Source: Phycisphaerales bacterium (lineage in GTDB: Bacteria > Planctomycetota > Phycisphaerae > Phycisphaerales > UBA1924). Taken from it: a stretch of DNA of 64,000 nucleotides. The stretch's first letter is position 1. Each line of letters begins with the position of its first letter. Below the pieces are notes generated by a model. That model ran no database searches, was not told the DNA's origin, and was given only the letters and a program-made list of their open reading frames with translations. The position numbers were made by a program, and so were the translations under genes. Where the stretch lies: assembly GCA_020849615.1 (NCBI GenBank), contig JADLFW010000004.1, forward strand, positions 186,001 through 250,000, written 5' to 3'. Shown piece by piece: positions 43,039 through 52,505 of this stretch.

Positions 43039-44880
43039 ATGAATCAGAAGATGTGGATGGCGTGGCGCCTGCCTTTCGCGGCGGGTGTCGCGGGGTTGGC
43101 GATCGGCTCGGCGTCGGCGGGTGATAACACCACGACCGGGAATACCGAGGCGACCCTGCGGATGTTGCACGAAGCCGAGTTCGTGACCCCGGCCGTGGAG
43201 ACCTACGACCAGGTCGCCAAGGGCATCATGGCCCCGGCCTGGGTGCCGCTGACCACGTGCTTCGACGCCGCGAATCCGCCGTCTCCGGACGTGCAGGCCG
43301 CGGTCGAGCAGTTCATGCTCACGACGTCCCGTTACCAACTCGGCGGCCGGTGGTCGGGCGTGCAGGGTTCGCCCCGGGCGCTGACCTGGAGCCTCGTACC
43401 CGACGGTCTTTCGATCGGCGGCGGCATCGGCGAGCCGACCGCCCCGAGCGTTCTGTTCAGCCGCCTGGACACGGTCTTCGCCGCCCAGGGCGGCCGGGCC
43501 ACCTGGATCAACCGCTTTCAGCAGGTTTTCAACCGCTGGCAGGAACTCAGCGGCGTGACCTACACCCGCATCAAGGTCGGCGCCAACGACTGGGATGACG
43601 GCGCTGCGTGGGGATCCTCCGGCGCGGCGGGCCTGCGCGGCGATGTCCGCATCAGCGCCCACAACATCGACGGCGGCAGCGGCGTGCTCGCCTACAACCA
43701 GTTCCCCGGCTCCGGCGGCGGCGGCGACATGGTCATCGACTCCTCGGAGAGCTGGGGCAGCAGCAGCAACGCCAACCGCTTCCTCCGCAACACCGTCGCC
43801 CACGAGAACGGCCACGGCCTGGGCTTCAACCACGTGTGCCCGATCTCCAACAGCAAGCTGATGGAGCCCTTCCTGGCCACCAACTTCGACGGGCCGCAGC
43901 AGGATGACATCCGCGCGGTGCAGCGCCACTACGGCGACCCCAACGAGGAGGACAACAACCCCGGCGCCGCCACCGACCTGGGCACGCTCGTCATTCCGTC
44001 CAGCACGGTCTACGGCAACGTCCCCGCGCCGGTCGCCGGCTCCGTGCCCAGCAACGCCGCGAACCTGAGCATCGACGCCAACGGCGAGGCCGACTACTTC
44101 AAGCTCAATGTGGCCGGGCCCGCCATCGCGCAGGTCACCATCACGCCGGTCGGCTCCAGCTATGTGTCGGCGCCCCAGACCAGCGGCTGCAACCAGACGA
44201 CCCCGGTCGTCGATGCCCTCCGCCAGGCCAACCTGGGCGTGAGCATCTACGCCGGCGACGGCGCGACGCTCCTCTACGACGCGACCGCGGCGGCCTCCGG
44301 CTCGCCCGAGTCGATCGCCAACATCCTGGTCTCCGACTCCGACGGCGGCGCAGCGTTCCAGTACATCCGCGTCTACGAGTCGGATTCGCCCTCGCAGGTG
44401 CAGTCCTACCGCATGACCGTCAACGGCATCGCGACCCCCACCCTCACCGCGTCTGATGACGCCTTCACCGACAAGGTCGCGCTGTCGTGGACCGACGTGA
44501 CGGGCGAGACGGGCTACGACATCTTCCGCGCCGAGTCCATGACGCTGCCCGGTACGCCCCTCGCCAGCGTGGGCGCCGATGTCGCCACCTACGACGACAT
44601 CACCGCCGTCCCCGGCACGCAGTACTACTACTGGGTCAAGGCCGCGTTCGCCGCGGGCGCCCCGCGCATGCTCGCCGGGCCCGAGGCCGGCAAGGCCCAG
44701 TTCACCGAGCCCACCTGCCCCGCCGACCTCAACGGCGACGGGATCGTCGACTTCTCCGACTACCTCGAGTTCCTGAGCTTCTACGACGTCGGCGACCTCG
44801 CCGTCGACTTCAACGGGGACGGCATCGTCGACTTCTCCGACTACCTCGAGTTCCTGACCCTGTACGACGCCGGCTGCTGA
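43039..44880 (+). CDS. Matrixin-type zinc metalloprotease with GC-type dockerin module
   Basis: A 613-residue secreted protein. Signal peptide (cleavage near GSASAG), then a metzincin catalytic domain with the zinc site HENGHGLGFNH (His255, Glu256, His259, His265). A domain with SIDANGEADYFKLNV resembling a pre-peptidase C-terminal (PPC) domain follows, then a fibronectin-III-like domain (VALSWTDVTGETGYDIFR) and the 54-residue double EF-hand tag from base 44716, ending YDAGC. It should cleave proteins outside the cell or on its surface. AAGGAG eight bases before ATG 43039 fixes the start. A terminator follows, so it is monocistronic. Confidence 0.88.
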   Translation: MNQKMWMAWRLPFAAGVAGLAIGSASAGDNTTTGNTEATLRMLHEAEFVTPAVETYDQVAKGIMAPAWVPLTTCFDAANPPSPDVQAAVEQFMLTTSRYQLGGRWSGVQGSPRALTWSLVPDGLSIGGGIGEPTAPSVLFSRLDTVFAAQGGRATWINRFQQVFNRWQELSGVTYTRIKVGANDWDDGAAWGSSGAAGLRGDVRISAHNIDGGSGVLAYNQFPGSGGGGDMVIDSSESWGSSSNANRFLRNTVAHENGHGLGFNHVCPISNSKLMEPFLATNFDGPQQDDIRAVQRHYGDPNEEDNNPGAATDLGTLVIPSSTVYGNVPAPVAGSVPSNAANLSIDANGEADYFKLNVAGPAIAQVTITPVGSSYVSAPQTSGCNQTTPVVDALRQANLGVSIYAGDGATLLYDATAAASGSPESIANILVSDSDGGAAFQYIRVYESDSPSQVQSYRMTVNGIATPTLTASDDAFTDKVALSWTDVTGETGYDIFRAESMTLPGTPLASVGADVATYDDITAVPGTQYYYWVKAAFAAGAPRMLAGPEAGKAQFTEPTCPADLNGDGIVDFSDYLEFLSFYDVGDLAVDFNGDGIVDFSDYLEFLTLYDAGC

Positions 44881-44906
44881 TCCTGGTTCTCAGTTGGATC
44901 CACAGA

Positions 44907-44935
44907 ACCCCGGTCCGCTTGGGCCGGGGTTTTTT
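44907..44935 (+). terminator. Intrinsic terminator after the metalloprotease gene
   Basis: ACCCCGGTCC pairs with GGGCCGGGGT (one G-U) around loop GCTT, followed by a run of T residues. Confidence 0.88.
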
Positions 44936-44965
44936 CTTGCGCCGGGCCCGGCTTGATATTCGTCA

Positions 44966-44994
44966 TTGAGTGCTTCTAAGGGATCGGCTATACA
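44966..44994 (+). promoter_or_regulatory. Sigma-70-type promoter of the lysyl-oxidase-like gene
   Basis: TTGAGT (44966-44971), a 17-base spacer and TATACA (44989-44994). It lies just after the preceding terminator and predicts a leader of about 115 bases. Confidence 0.6.
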
Positions 44995-45116
44995 AGGGAG
45001 TTATCTTCCCCGCCCCGGCCCGGCGACCGGAACGGGGAATCCTGTCCTGGTCCGGCCGGAGCATCACCCTCCTCGGCGAAGATGGGGGGTTGTTCGCGGC
45101 CTATCGGAGGTGCATC

Positions 45117-46727
45117 TTGCTGAATCAGAATCGTGGGTCGCGCTGGGTGATGGGGCTGGCGGCGGGCGCGGCGGTGCTCGCGGGAACGGGGGCCGCGCTG
45201 GCCCAGACCGACCTGCTGCCCGACATCATCATCCGCCAGTCGGACCTGTACGACAACGACATCGTGACCAGCGGCGGCCAGCGCCTGCTGCGTCTGTCAA
45301 ACGGCACGCCCAACATCGGCGCGGGCAAGCTGTACCTCTACGGCGGGCAGACCTACCCCGACGGCACGCAGGATGTCATCCAGCGCGTCTACCGCTCCGA
45401 TGGCACCTCCTGGGAGCGCCTCGCGGGCAAGTTCATCTACCACCCGGGCCACGGTCACATCCACTTCGAGAACTGGTGCCAGTACAACCTCCGCACGATC
45501 CTTCCCGGCGACGGCGTCGGGCCCATCGTCGCCCAAGGCGCCAAGACCAGCTTCTGCATCCTCGATCTCGGCGTGTACGACAGCTCCCTCCCGGGCTTCC
45601 CGGCGGGCGGCCAGTTCCGCTCCTGCGGTTCGACCATCCAGGGACTCTCCGTGGGCTGGCTCGACATTTACAGCAAGACCCTGTCGGGCCAGAACATCGT
45701 GATCACCGGCGTGCCCGAGGGCCAGTACTGGCTCGAGTCGGTCGCCGATCCCGCCAACAGCGTGCTCGAGCGCGATGAGACCAACAACGCCACCCGCATC
45801 AAGGTCACGATTCCCGCGGGCGGCGGCGGCACCATCAATCCTGACCCCTACGAGCCCAACGACAGCCGCTCGGCCGTCGACGCCCGGCCCGTCGGGCAGC
45901 TCAACAGCCCGAACCTCGGCCCGTGCAACCCGCAGACGGTCATCTCGAACCTCACGATCCACGCCTCGAGCAACGATGACTACTTCCGCTTCTACAACCC
46001 CGGCACCGGCACATCGGCCGACTCGGTGAACATCACCTTCAGCCACGCCTCGGGCGACCTCGACATGCAGCTGCTCAACGCCTCCGGATCGGTGCTGGGC
46101 TCCTCCACGGGCACGACGGGCAGCGAGACGATCTCGCTCTCGGGCCGCGCCCGCGGGTGGTACTACGTCCGTGTCTACGGATTCTCGGGCGCCACCAGCC
46201 CGGCCTACACGCTGACCATCAACCCCGCCGTCAGCGCCGCGCCCTCGGTGACGGTCATCGACCCGCCCGCCGGCGACATCGTGCTCATTCACGGCGAGGA
46301 TGCCTACCCGGTCACGTGGTCGGCGAGCGACCCCGACGGCGACCCGACCTGGGTCACGCTCTACGTCAACGACACACCGTCGCTCGACGGCACCGAAATC
46401 CTGATTCCCAGCTCGCTGCACACGCCCGGCGCGGATGGCACGCACATCATCAACTCGGCGTACGTCCCCGAGGGCACCTACTACGTCTACGCCCAGATCA
46501 CCGATGGCGGCACCACCACGGGCGGCTGGTCGGTCGGCACGGTCACCTGGACATCCCGCATCTGCGAGGTCGACTTCAACCACGATGGGTTCGTCGACTT
46601 TGCCGACTACCTCGAGTTCCTGACGCTCTACGACACGCAGGATGATGCGGCCGATCTGAACAGCGACGGCCTCATCGATTTCGCCGACTACCTGGTCTTC
46701 CTCGACCTCTACGACCAGGGTTGCTGA
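45117..46727 (+). CDS. Lysyl-oxidase-like copper protein with PPC and GC-type dockerin modules
   Basis: A 536-residue secreted protein. Signal peptide (cleavage near GAALAQ), then a lysyl oxidase family domain (residues about 30-235) with the His-rich copper-site segment HPGHGHIHFENW (His109, 112, 114, 116). A PPC-like domain starting DPYEPNDS (residues about 240-365), an Ig-like domain, and the double EF-hand tag from base 46563 ending YDQGC follow. Lysyl oxidases turn lysine amines to aldehydes and so cross-link proteins; in bacteria the targets are unknown. The start is TTG at 45117, six bases after GGAGG: no ATG fits between the ribosome site and the signal peptide, and the first residues MLNQN resemble MNQK/MNQT starts of neighbouring tagged proteins. 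Confidence 0.82.
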   Translation: MLNQNRGSRWVMGLAAGAAVLAGTGAALAQTDLLPDIIIRQSDLYDNDIVTSGGQRLLRLSNGTPNIGAGKLYLYGGQTYPDGTQDVIQRVYRSDGTSWERLAGKFIYHPGHGHIHFENWCQYNLRTILPGDGVGPIVAQGAKTSFCILDLGVYDSSLPGFPAGGQFRSCGSTIQGLSVGWLDIYSKTLSGQNIVITGVPEGQYWLESVADPANSVLERDETNNATRIKVTIPAGGGGTINPDPYEPNDSRSAVDARPVGQLNSPNLGPCNPQTVISNLTIHASSNDDYFRFYNPGTGTSADSVNITFSHASGDLDMQLLNASGSVLGSSTGTTGSETISLSGRARGWYYVRVYGFSGATSPAYTLTINPAVSAAPSVTVIDPPAGDIVLIHGEDAYPVTWSASDPDGDPTWVTLYVNDTPSLDGTEILIPSSLHTPGADGTHIINSAYVPEGTYYVYAQITDGGTTTGGWSVGTVTWTSRICEVDFNHDGFVDFADYLEFLTLYDTQDDAADLNSDGLIDFADYLVFLDLYDQGC

Positions 46728-46750
46728 GTTGAGCTTCTGATACCACTCAC

Positions 46751-46784
46751 GCCGGGGCCCATCGCGGGCCCCGGCTTTGCTTTT
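46751..46784 (+). terminator. Intrinsic terminator after the lysyl-oxidase-like gene
   Basis: A perfect 10-bp stem GCCGGGGCCC/GGGCCCCGGC with a five-base loop is followed by TTTGCTTTT. It lies between convergent genes. Confidence 0.85.
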
Positions 46785-46804
46785 GGCGAGGTTGACGAGC
46801 CGGA

Positions 46805-49285
46805 TCAGCCTTTGGCCCGCCACTCGCCGGCTTCCGGGCCGCGGCCGAGGCCTTCGAGGAGGGTGGCCAGGAGCCGGGCCAGCTGGCGGGTGTCGTCGTG
46901 CGTCGCGCCGTGGGCGGCGAGGCTGCTGTCGTACGCGAGGCGGGCGAGTTCGGCCGCCTCCTGGAGGCGGCCCTGGACCTGCCGCAGCCGGGCCAGGGCC
47001 TCGGCGGCCTTGCGGGTCTCCAGCGCGCCGTCGCCGAGTTGGGCCCGGCACTGCTCGAGCATGGGGACCAGCAGCGTTTCAGCATCGCCCGCCCGCCCGT
47101 TGAGGGCGAGGAGCAGGCCGAGGTTGATGCGCTGCAGGAAGGTGTCGGGGTGCTGGGGGCCCAGGACCTGGTCGCCCAGTTCGATAGATTCGCGGTAGAG
47201 GGCCGCGGCGCTCTCGACCTTTCCGCGGGCATCGAGCACGGCGGCGAGGTTGGCGATCGAGGTGATGGTGGTGGGATGCCGGTTGCCCAGGCTGCGCCGT
47301 GACATCTCCTCGGCCTGTCGCGCGAAGGTTTCGGACTCCTCCAGGCGGGCGGGTTCGATCCTTCCGCGGTCGAGCAGGAACATCGAGAAGTTGCCCAGGG
47401 CCTGGATCGTGGCGACGCTGCCGTCCCCCTTGAGGCGGCGGCTGGTCTCGACATCCGCGCGGTAGAGCGGCTCGGCCTCGTCGTAGCGCCCCAGCGCCTC
47501 GAGGATGATCGCCAGGTCGGAGCGGGTGCTGGCGGTGATGATGTCATCCGGGCCGCTGGAGCGCAGCGCGCGCTCGAGCGCATCGCGCATGATCGGCTCG
47601 GCCTCCGCGTAGCGGCTCTGCTCGGCGATCGCGTTGGCGAGCATCCGCTGCGTGTCGATGGCGTCGCGCCGGTCGCCGACGCCGAGCGTTTGGTAGGTCT
47701 TGACGGCGTCGCGCAGGTTGGCCTCGGCCCGGGCCTCCTCGCCCAGCGTGAGGTACACGTTGCCGACGGTCTGGCGCAGCGTGATGCGCACGAAGGGCCG
47801 CAGCTCCTCGCCGGAATCGATCCTCTCCGCGGCCCGGTCGAGCACCTCGCGCACCGTCACCTCGCGGCCCTGGGCCCGTGAGGGATCGATCGAGTAGAAC
47901 ATCTCCTGGAAGAACTTGTTGAGCTGCTGGGTGTTCTGCACCGCGTTGTTGGCGACGAGCGTCTCGCTCTCGGCCTTGCGGCGCTGTTCCTCAGCAGCCC
48001 GGGCCTGCTGCTGAGCGATCGCCTTCTGCGCCTCCGCTTCCTGGGCCTGGTGCTCGGCCCGCCGGGCCTGGTTCAGCGTCGCCGCCAGCCCGGCGACCAG
48101 CGTCAGCATCACCGCCGCGGCGCCGGCCACCAACGGCCGGTGGCGGCGGCTGAACTTCCGGGCCCGGTACAGCGCGCTGGGCGGCCGGGCCAGGATCGGC
48201 TCGTGCCGCAGGTGGCGGCGGAGATCCTCGGCCAGCTCGGCGGCCGACTGGTACCGCCGGGCCGGATCCTTCTCCATGGCTTTGCGGGTAATGGTCTCGA
48301 GGTCGCCGCGCAGCGCGGCGTTGATCGTGCCCAGCCCCGGCGGCTCGGATTCCTGGATGATGCGCGAGGCTTCGTGCAGCGAGCTCTTGGAGAGGTCCAG
48401 CGGCAACCGGCCGGACAGCAGCTCGTAGAGGATGACGCCAAGGGCGTAGACATCGGCCCGGACGTCAACCGCGCGGGGGTCGCCCGACAGCTGCTCGGGG
48501 CTGATGTACGACAGCGTGCCCAGGATCTGGCCCGTCTGCGTCGAGACGGTCGCGGTGACCGCATCATCTCCGGTGAGCCGGGCGATGCCGAAATCCAGGA
48601 CCTTGGGCTGGCCCGACGCGTCGATCAGGATGTTGGCCGGCTTGAGGTCGCGGTGCACGACGCCGCGCTGGTGGGCGTGCGACACCGCATCGCAGAGCCG
48701 GGCGAAGAGCTCGAGCCGCTGCCGCAGCCCGGCGCCCGCGCGGGCCGTGTACGCCATCAGCGATTCGCCCTCGACCAGTTCCATGGCGAGGTAGGGCGCC
48801 AGCGAGGCCCCACGGCGGTCCATCCCCGCGCCGTAGACCTGCGCGATCCCCGGGTGCCGCAGCATCGCCAGCGCCTGGGCCTCCTGCTCGAAGCGCCGCA
48901 GCATGGCCCGTGACACGAAGCCGGGCCGCATCAGTTTCAGGGCCACCGACCGTTTGGGCGATTCCTGCGTCGCCTCGTACACGACGCCCATGCCGCCCGC
49001 GCCCAGCAGCCGGACGATCGTGAACCCCGCGACCTCCGCGCCGGGCTCCAGCGTGCCCACGGCCTGCTCGGGCACCACCGCCGCGACATCCAGCCCGGCA
49101 TCCTCAAGGGGCGAGCCGGACAGGAACCCCGTGTCGTGCTCGTGGAAGCTCAGGAGCGACCTGACCTCTTCGGCCAACGCCTCATCCCCAGCGCAGCGCT
49201 CGCGCAGGAACTCGGCGCGGCGCGCCTCCGGAAGGGCTGCCGCCTCGAGGAAGATATCGCGCACCCGGTCTCCGCCCGTGTTCAA
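46805..49285 (-). CDS. Membrane Ser/Thr protein kinase with TPR repeats (kinase 2 of operon)
   Basis: An 826-residue receptor-like kinase. An N-terminal helical region (FLEAAALPEARRAEFLRER) is followed by a Hanks-type kinase domain (about 88-365) with glycine loop LLGAGGMGVVYEA, Lys117 in VALK, HRDLKPAN (211 on) and DFG (231-233). There is one membrane helix near 384-403, a coiled coil near 405-445, and about 350 residues of TPR repeats outside the membrane (e.g. HPTTITSIANLAAVLDARG, HPDTFLQRINLGLLL). The start is TTG at 49285, preceded by a strong AAGGAGGAG. It lies 22 bases after its paralogue and is the third gene of the sigma-kinase-kinase operon. Confidence 0.9.
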   Translation of the reverse strand: MNTGGDRVRDIFLEAAALPEARRAEFLRERCAGDEALAEEVRSLLSFHEHDTGFLSGSPLEDAGLDVAAVVPEQAVGTLEPGAEVAGFTIVRLLGAGGMGVVYEATQESPKRSVALKLMRPGFVSRAMLRRFEQEAQALAMLRHPGIAQVYGAGMDRRGASLAPYLAMELVEGESLMAYTARAGAGLRQRLELFARLCDAVSHAHQRGVVHRDLKPANILIDASGQPKVLDFGIARLTGDDAVTATVSTQTGQILGTLSYISPEQLSGDPRAVDVRADVYALGVILYELLSGRLPLDLSKSSLHEASRIIQESEPPGLGTINAALRGDLETITRKAMEKDPARRYQSAAELAEDLRRHLRHEPILARPPSALYRARKFSRRHRPLVAGAAAVMLTLVAGLAATLNQARRAEHQAQEAEAQKAIAQQQARAAEEQRRKAESETLVANNAVQNTQQLNKFFQEMFYSIDPSRAQGREVTVREVLDRAAERIDSGEELRPFVRITLRQTVGNVYLTLGEEARAEANLRDAVKTYQTLGVGDRRDAIDTQRMLANAIAEQSRYAEAEPIMRDALERALRSSGPDDIITASTRSDLAIILEALGRYDEAEPLYRADVETSRRLKGDGSVATIQALGNFSMFLLDRGRIEPARLEESETFARQAEEMSRRSLGNRHPTTITSIANLAAVLDARGKVESAAALYRESIELGDQVLGPQHPDTFLQRINLGLLLALNGRAGDAETLLVPMLEQCRAQLGDGALETRKAAEALARLRQVQGRLQEAAELARLAYDSSLAAHGATHDDTRQLARLLATLLEGLGRGPEAGEWRAKG

Positions 49286-49307
49286 TCACTCCTCCTTACG
49301 CGGTCCG

Positions 49308-51710
49308 TCACGGATCCCCGGCCTGGGGATGGTCCAGAGGCAGCCACTTGGTTCCCCGCAGCTTCCGCCTCCACTTGTCGAACTCCTCCTGCTTGCCCCA
49401 GGCCTCGTACAGGTCGAAGTACAGCGTCCAGGTCTGCGTGAGCCGGTCATCATCCGGAGCGTAGAGCGCCGCCGCGGCCTGCTCGGCCTGCCGGGCCGCG
49501 ATCTCGGCCTCGTCGAACCGCTTGGCCCGCGTCAGGATGCCCGTCAGCCGCGCGAGATAGGTGACCGTGACGCTGCTCGGCGCGCCGCCGGGCTGGCGCG
49601 AGAGGTCCGCGTGCCGCTTCGTCAACGCCGCCGCCGCCTCCGCATCGCCCGCGGTCTCCAGGGCCTGGGCGTAGTTGTTGACCCGCCGGGCCAGCGTCGG
49701 GTGCCTCGGGCCCAGCACCTTCAGCGACATTTCCACCAGGTCGCGCTGCAGCACCACCGCCTGCGCGGCCCGGTCGCTGTTGATCAGGCTGTTCGCCACG
49801 TTCGAAAGAGAGATGAGCGTGTTGGGATGGTCCGGGCCCAGCACGCGTCTGCGTACCTCGAGGCTCCGCCGGAACAGCGGTTCACCCTCCGCGGCACGGC
49901 CGTTGTCCAGATACCACACGCCCAGGTTGCTCCACGCCCGGGCCGCATCGTCCGACTCCGTGCCGTACGCCCGCTCCACCGCGGTGATCGTCTCCTCGTA
50001 GAGCTGCCGCGCCTCATCGGAGTTCTCCGGCAGGATGTTGGAGAGCGCCGTGATCATCTGGATGAACGAGTAGTCGTTCGACGGGTTCATCGCCCGGGCC
50101 TCGGCCAGCCCGGCCCGGGCCAGCTGCTCCGCTTCCGGTCTCTTCTCCTGCCACCGCAGCGCATCGATGAGCCCGGCCTGCGCGTTGAGCGCCTTGTCCT
50201 GCGCGGCTGGGCCCAGCTCGCGGTTGATGCGCAGGGCCTCGCGGCAGTGCTTCTCGGCCTTGGCGTAGTCGCCCAGTCCGCTGTAGGTCTTGCCGAGCGT
50301 CATGTGCAGCTTGGCCCGCACTTCCGGACGCTCCACCTTCGCCGGATCGAGCTGCTCGGAGGCCCGGTCCAGCACCTCGCGGACCGTGACGTCCTTGCCG
50401 CGGGCCTGGTCGGGATCCGCCGCGGCCAGCAGATCGGACATGAACTGGCTGACCTGCTCGGAGATCCGGGCTTCTTCGCGGGCCCGGTCGCGCTCATCCG
50501 CGGCCCGCGCCGCCTGCCACGCCGCCACCGCCAGCCCGCCGCCCAGCGCCGCGAGCACGGCGATCAGCGCCGCCACGGGGGTGCGATTGCGCCGGACGAA
50601 CTTCTTGAGCAGGTAGATCTGCGATGCCGGGCGGGCCTGGATCGGTTCGTGCCGCAGGTGGCGCCGCACATCGGCGGCCAGGTCCGCCGCCGACTGGTAG
50701 CGCCGGCCCGGGTCCTTCTCCATCGCCTTGGCGGCGATGGTTTCGAGGTCGCCGCGCAGCGTCGAATCGGCCCGGCCCAGCGGCGCGGGCTCGACATCCC
50801 GCAACAGCCTCGCCGCCTCGTGCACCGAGCTCTTGGTCATGTCGAGCGGCAGCCGCCCGGCCAGCAGCTCGTAGAGGATCACGCCGAGGGCGTACACATC
50901 GGCCCGGATGTCCACGCGGTCGGGGTCACCCTCGGCCTGCTCGGGGCTGAGATACGCCAGCGTGCCCAGCACCTGCCCCGTGCGAGTCGAGCCCGTTACC
51001 CGCGGGGCTTCTTCAATGAGCCGGGCGATGCCGAAGTCGAGCACCTTGGGCTGCCCGCCGGCGTCGACGAGGACGTTGGCGGGCTTGAGGTCCCGGTGCA
51101 CGACGCCACGCTGGTGGGCATGGGCCACCGCCTCGGCGAGCCGCGCGAACAGCTCCAGCTTCTCCCGCACCGGACGCCCCGCCGCGTAGGTCGTCAACGG
51201 TTGGCCCGGCACCAGCTCCATCGCCAGGTACGGCATGGCGCTCTGCGCCGCCCGCTCCATCCCCGCCTCGTACACCTGCGCGATCCCGGGGTGCTGGAGC
51301 CGGGCCAGGGTCTGCGCCTCGCGCTCGAAGCGGCGCAGCAAGTCGGCGGAGACCAGGCCGGGCCGCATCAGCTTCAGGGCCACGGCCCGGCGCGGAGCAT
51401 CCTGCGTCGCCTCGTACACCAGCCCCATCCCGCCCGCGCCGAGAAGGCGGACCACCGTGTAGCGTCCGATGCGTGTCCCCGCGGGGAGGGTGCCGACCGA
51501 GGCGGACGCCGCCAGCCCGGCATCCTGCAGCGGAGAGCCCGACAGGAACCCGGTCGTGGATTCGTGATACTCGAGCAGCGATTCGAGCTCGCGCCGCAGC
51601 TCCGCGTTGTCCGCGCAGCGCGAATCGAGAAACGCGGCCCGGGCCTCGGGGGCCAGCGCCGCGGCCTCGGCGAACAGATCTCGGATGCTCTGGTCGGGCC
51701 GGTCGGTCAC
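49308..51710 (-). CDS. Membrane Ser/Thr protein kinase with TPR repeats (kinase 1 of operon)
   Basis: An 800-residue paralogue of the next kinase with the same order: N-terminal helical region ending TTGFLSGSPLQDAG, kinase domain with LLGAGGMGLVYEA (glycine loop about 90-97), Lys113, HRDLKPAN (205 on) and DFG (225-227), a membrane helix (AALIAVLAALGGGLAVAA) and TPR repeats with HPNTLISLSNVANSL and HPTLARRVNNYAQAL. The start is GTG at 51710: it overlaps the sigma factor stop as GTGA, the sign of translational coupling. All catalytic residues are present, so it should be an active kinase. Confidence 0.9.
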   Translation of the reverse strand: MTDRPDQSIRDLFAEAAALAPEARAAFLDSRCADNAELRRELESLLEYHESTTGFLSGSPLQDAGLAASASVGTLPAGTRIGRYTVVRLLGAGGMGLVYEATQDAPRRAVALKLMRPGLVSADLLRRFEREAQTLARLQHPGIAQVYEAGMERAAQSAMPYLAMELVPGQPLTTYAAGRPVREKLELFARLAEAVAHAHQRGVVHRDLKPANVLVDAGGQPKVLDFGIARLIEEAPRVTGSTRTGQVLGTLAYLSPEQAEGDPDRVDIRADVYALGVILYELLAGRLPLDMTKSSVHEAARLLRDVEPAPLGRADSTLRGDLETIAAKAMEKDPGRRYQSAADLAADVRRHLRHEPIQARPASQIYLLKKFVRRNRTPVAALIAVLAALGGGLAVAAWQAARAADERDRAREEARISEQVSQFMSDLLAAADPDQARGKDVTVREVLDRASEQLDPAKVERPEVRAKLHMTLGKTYSGLGDYAKAEKHCREALRINRELGPAAQDKALNAQAGLIDALRWQEKRPEAEQLARAGLAEARAMNPSNDYSFIQMITALSNILPENSDEARQLYEETITAVERAYGTESDDAARAWSNLGVWYLDNGRAAEGEPLFRRSLEVRRRVLGPDHPNTLISLSNVANSLINSDRAAQAVVLQRDLVEMSLKVLGPRHPTLARRVNNYAQALETAGDAEAAAALTKRHADLSRQPGGAPSSVTVTYLARLTGILTRAKRFDEAEIAARQAEQAAAALYAPDDDRLTQTWTLYFDLYEAWGKQEEFDKWRRKLRGTKWLPLDHPQAGDP

Positions 51711-52339
51711 GTCCTTGTCCCCGCCCCGCCCCCCCCACCGCCTGGCCCGCCCCGGCGCTCCATCTCGCGGCGGAGCCACGCGCGGGCGTAGACCCAGTCG
51801 TTCTTCACGGTCCCTGTCGAGACACTCAGGGCCAGGGCGGTCTGCTCGATGCTCAGCCCGGCGAAGTAGCGGAGCATGACGACCTCGGCCTGGCGGGCGT
51901 CCTTCTGCTCCAGGCTGGCCAGGGCCTCGTTAAGGGCCAGGAGGTCGATCCCCGGGGCCGAGGGCTCGGGGGTCGGTTCGGAGATCGTCAGCGCATCATC
52001 ATCGATGCGGAACTTGGAACGGCCGCCGCCGTGGATCTCGGCCTGTTTGCTCCGGGCCCGGTCGACCAGGATCCGGCGCATGGCCCGGGCCGCGGCGGCG
52101 AAAAAGTGGCCCCGACCCTGCCATTTCACGGGTTCCCCCCCGAGCAGGCGGAGGTAGGCCTCGTGCACCAGCGCCGTGGGCTGCAGGGTCTGCCCCACCG
52201 ATTCTCGGGAGAGGTGGACGGCGGCGACCCGGCGCAGCTCTTCGTAGACCAGGGGCAGAAGGGCATCGGCCGCGGCGGCATCCCCAGCGCCCGCGGCGTC
52301 CAATAACTGCGTGACCTGCTCCGAAGGCATCTGGCTCAT
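51707..52339 (-). CDS. ECF-type RNA polymerase sigma factor
   Basis: A 210-residue sigma factor. Region 2 is at about residues 10-95 (LVYEELRRVAAVHLSRE, QPTALVHEAYLRLL, FFAAAARAMRRILVDRAR) and region 4 at about 135-195 (DARQAEVVMLRYFAGLSIEQTA, VSTGTVKNDWVYARAWLRR). The QPTALVHEAYLRL motif is typical of the ECF group linked with Ser/Thr kinases in planctomycetes and acidobacteria (TIGR02999 type, from memory). A linker of about 30 Asp/Pro-rich residues joins the regions. No anti-sigma factor is visible; the following kinases, coupled by a GTGA overlap, probably regulate it. GGAGA precedes the ATG at 52339. Confidence 0.92.
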   Translation of the reverse strand: MSQMPSEQVTQLLDAAGAGDAAAADALLPLVYEELRRVAAVHLSRESVGQTLQPTALVHEAYLRLLGGEPVKWQGRGHFFAAAARAMRRILVDRARSKQAEIHGGGRSKFRIDDDALTISEPTPEPSAPGIDLLALNEALASLEQKDARQAEVVMLRYFAGLSIEQTALALSVSTGTVKNDWVYARAWLRREMERRGGPGGGGGGAGTRT

Positions 52340-52505
52340 TCACATCTCCGGGCCTGAGCGCCGCCCGCCCCGGGGTCATTCTCCCCCGAGGCCCGGCGGC
52401 ACGCAAACGGAATTCTCTGGCCCCGTGACGGTGGTCCTCCGCTTCTCCCTTGTATGGCGAGCAGCGGGCTGTTCAACCGCCCCTCCGCCGGAGAGGGAAC
52501 CTGAA

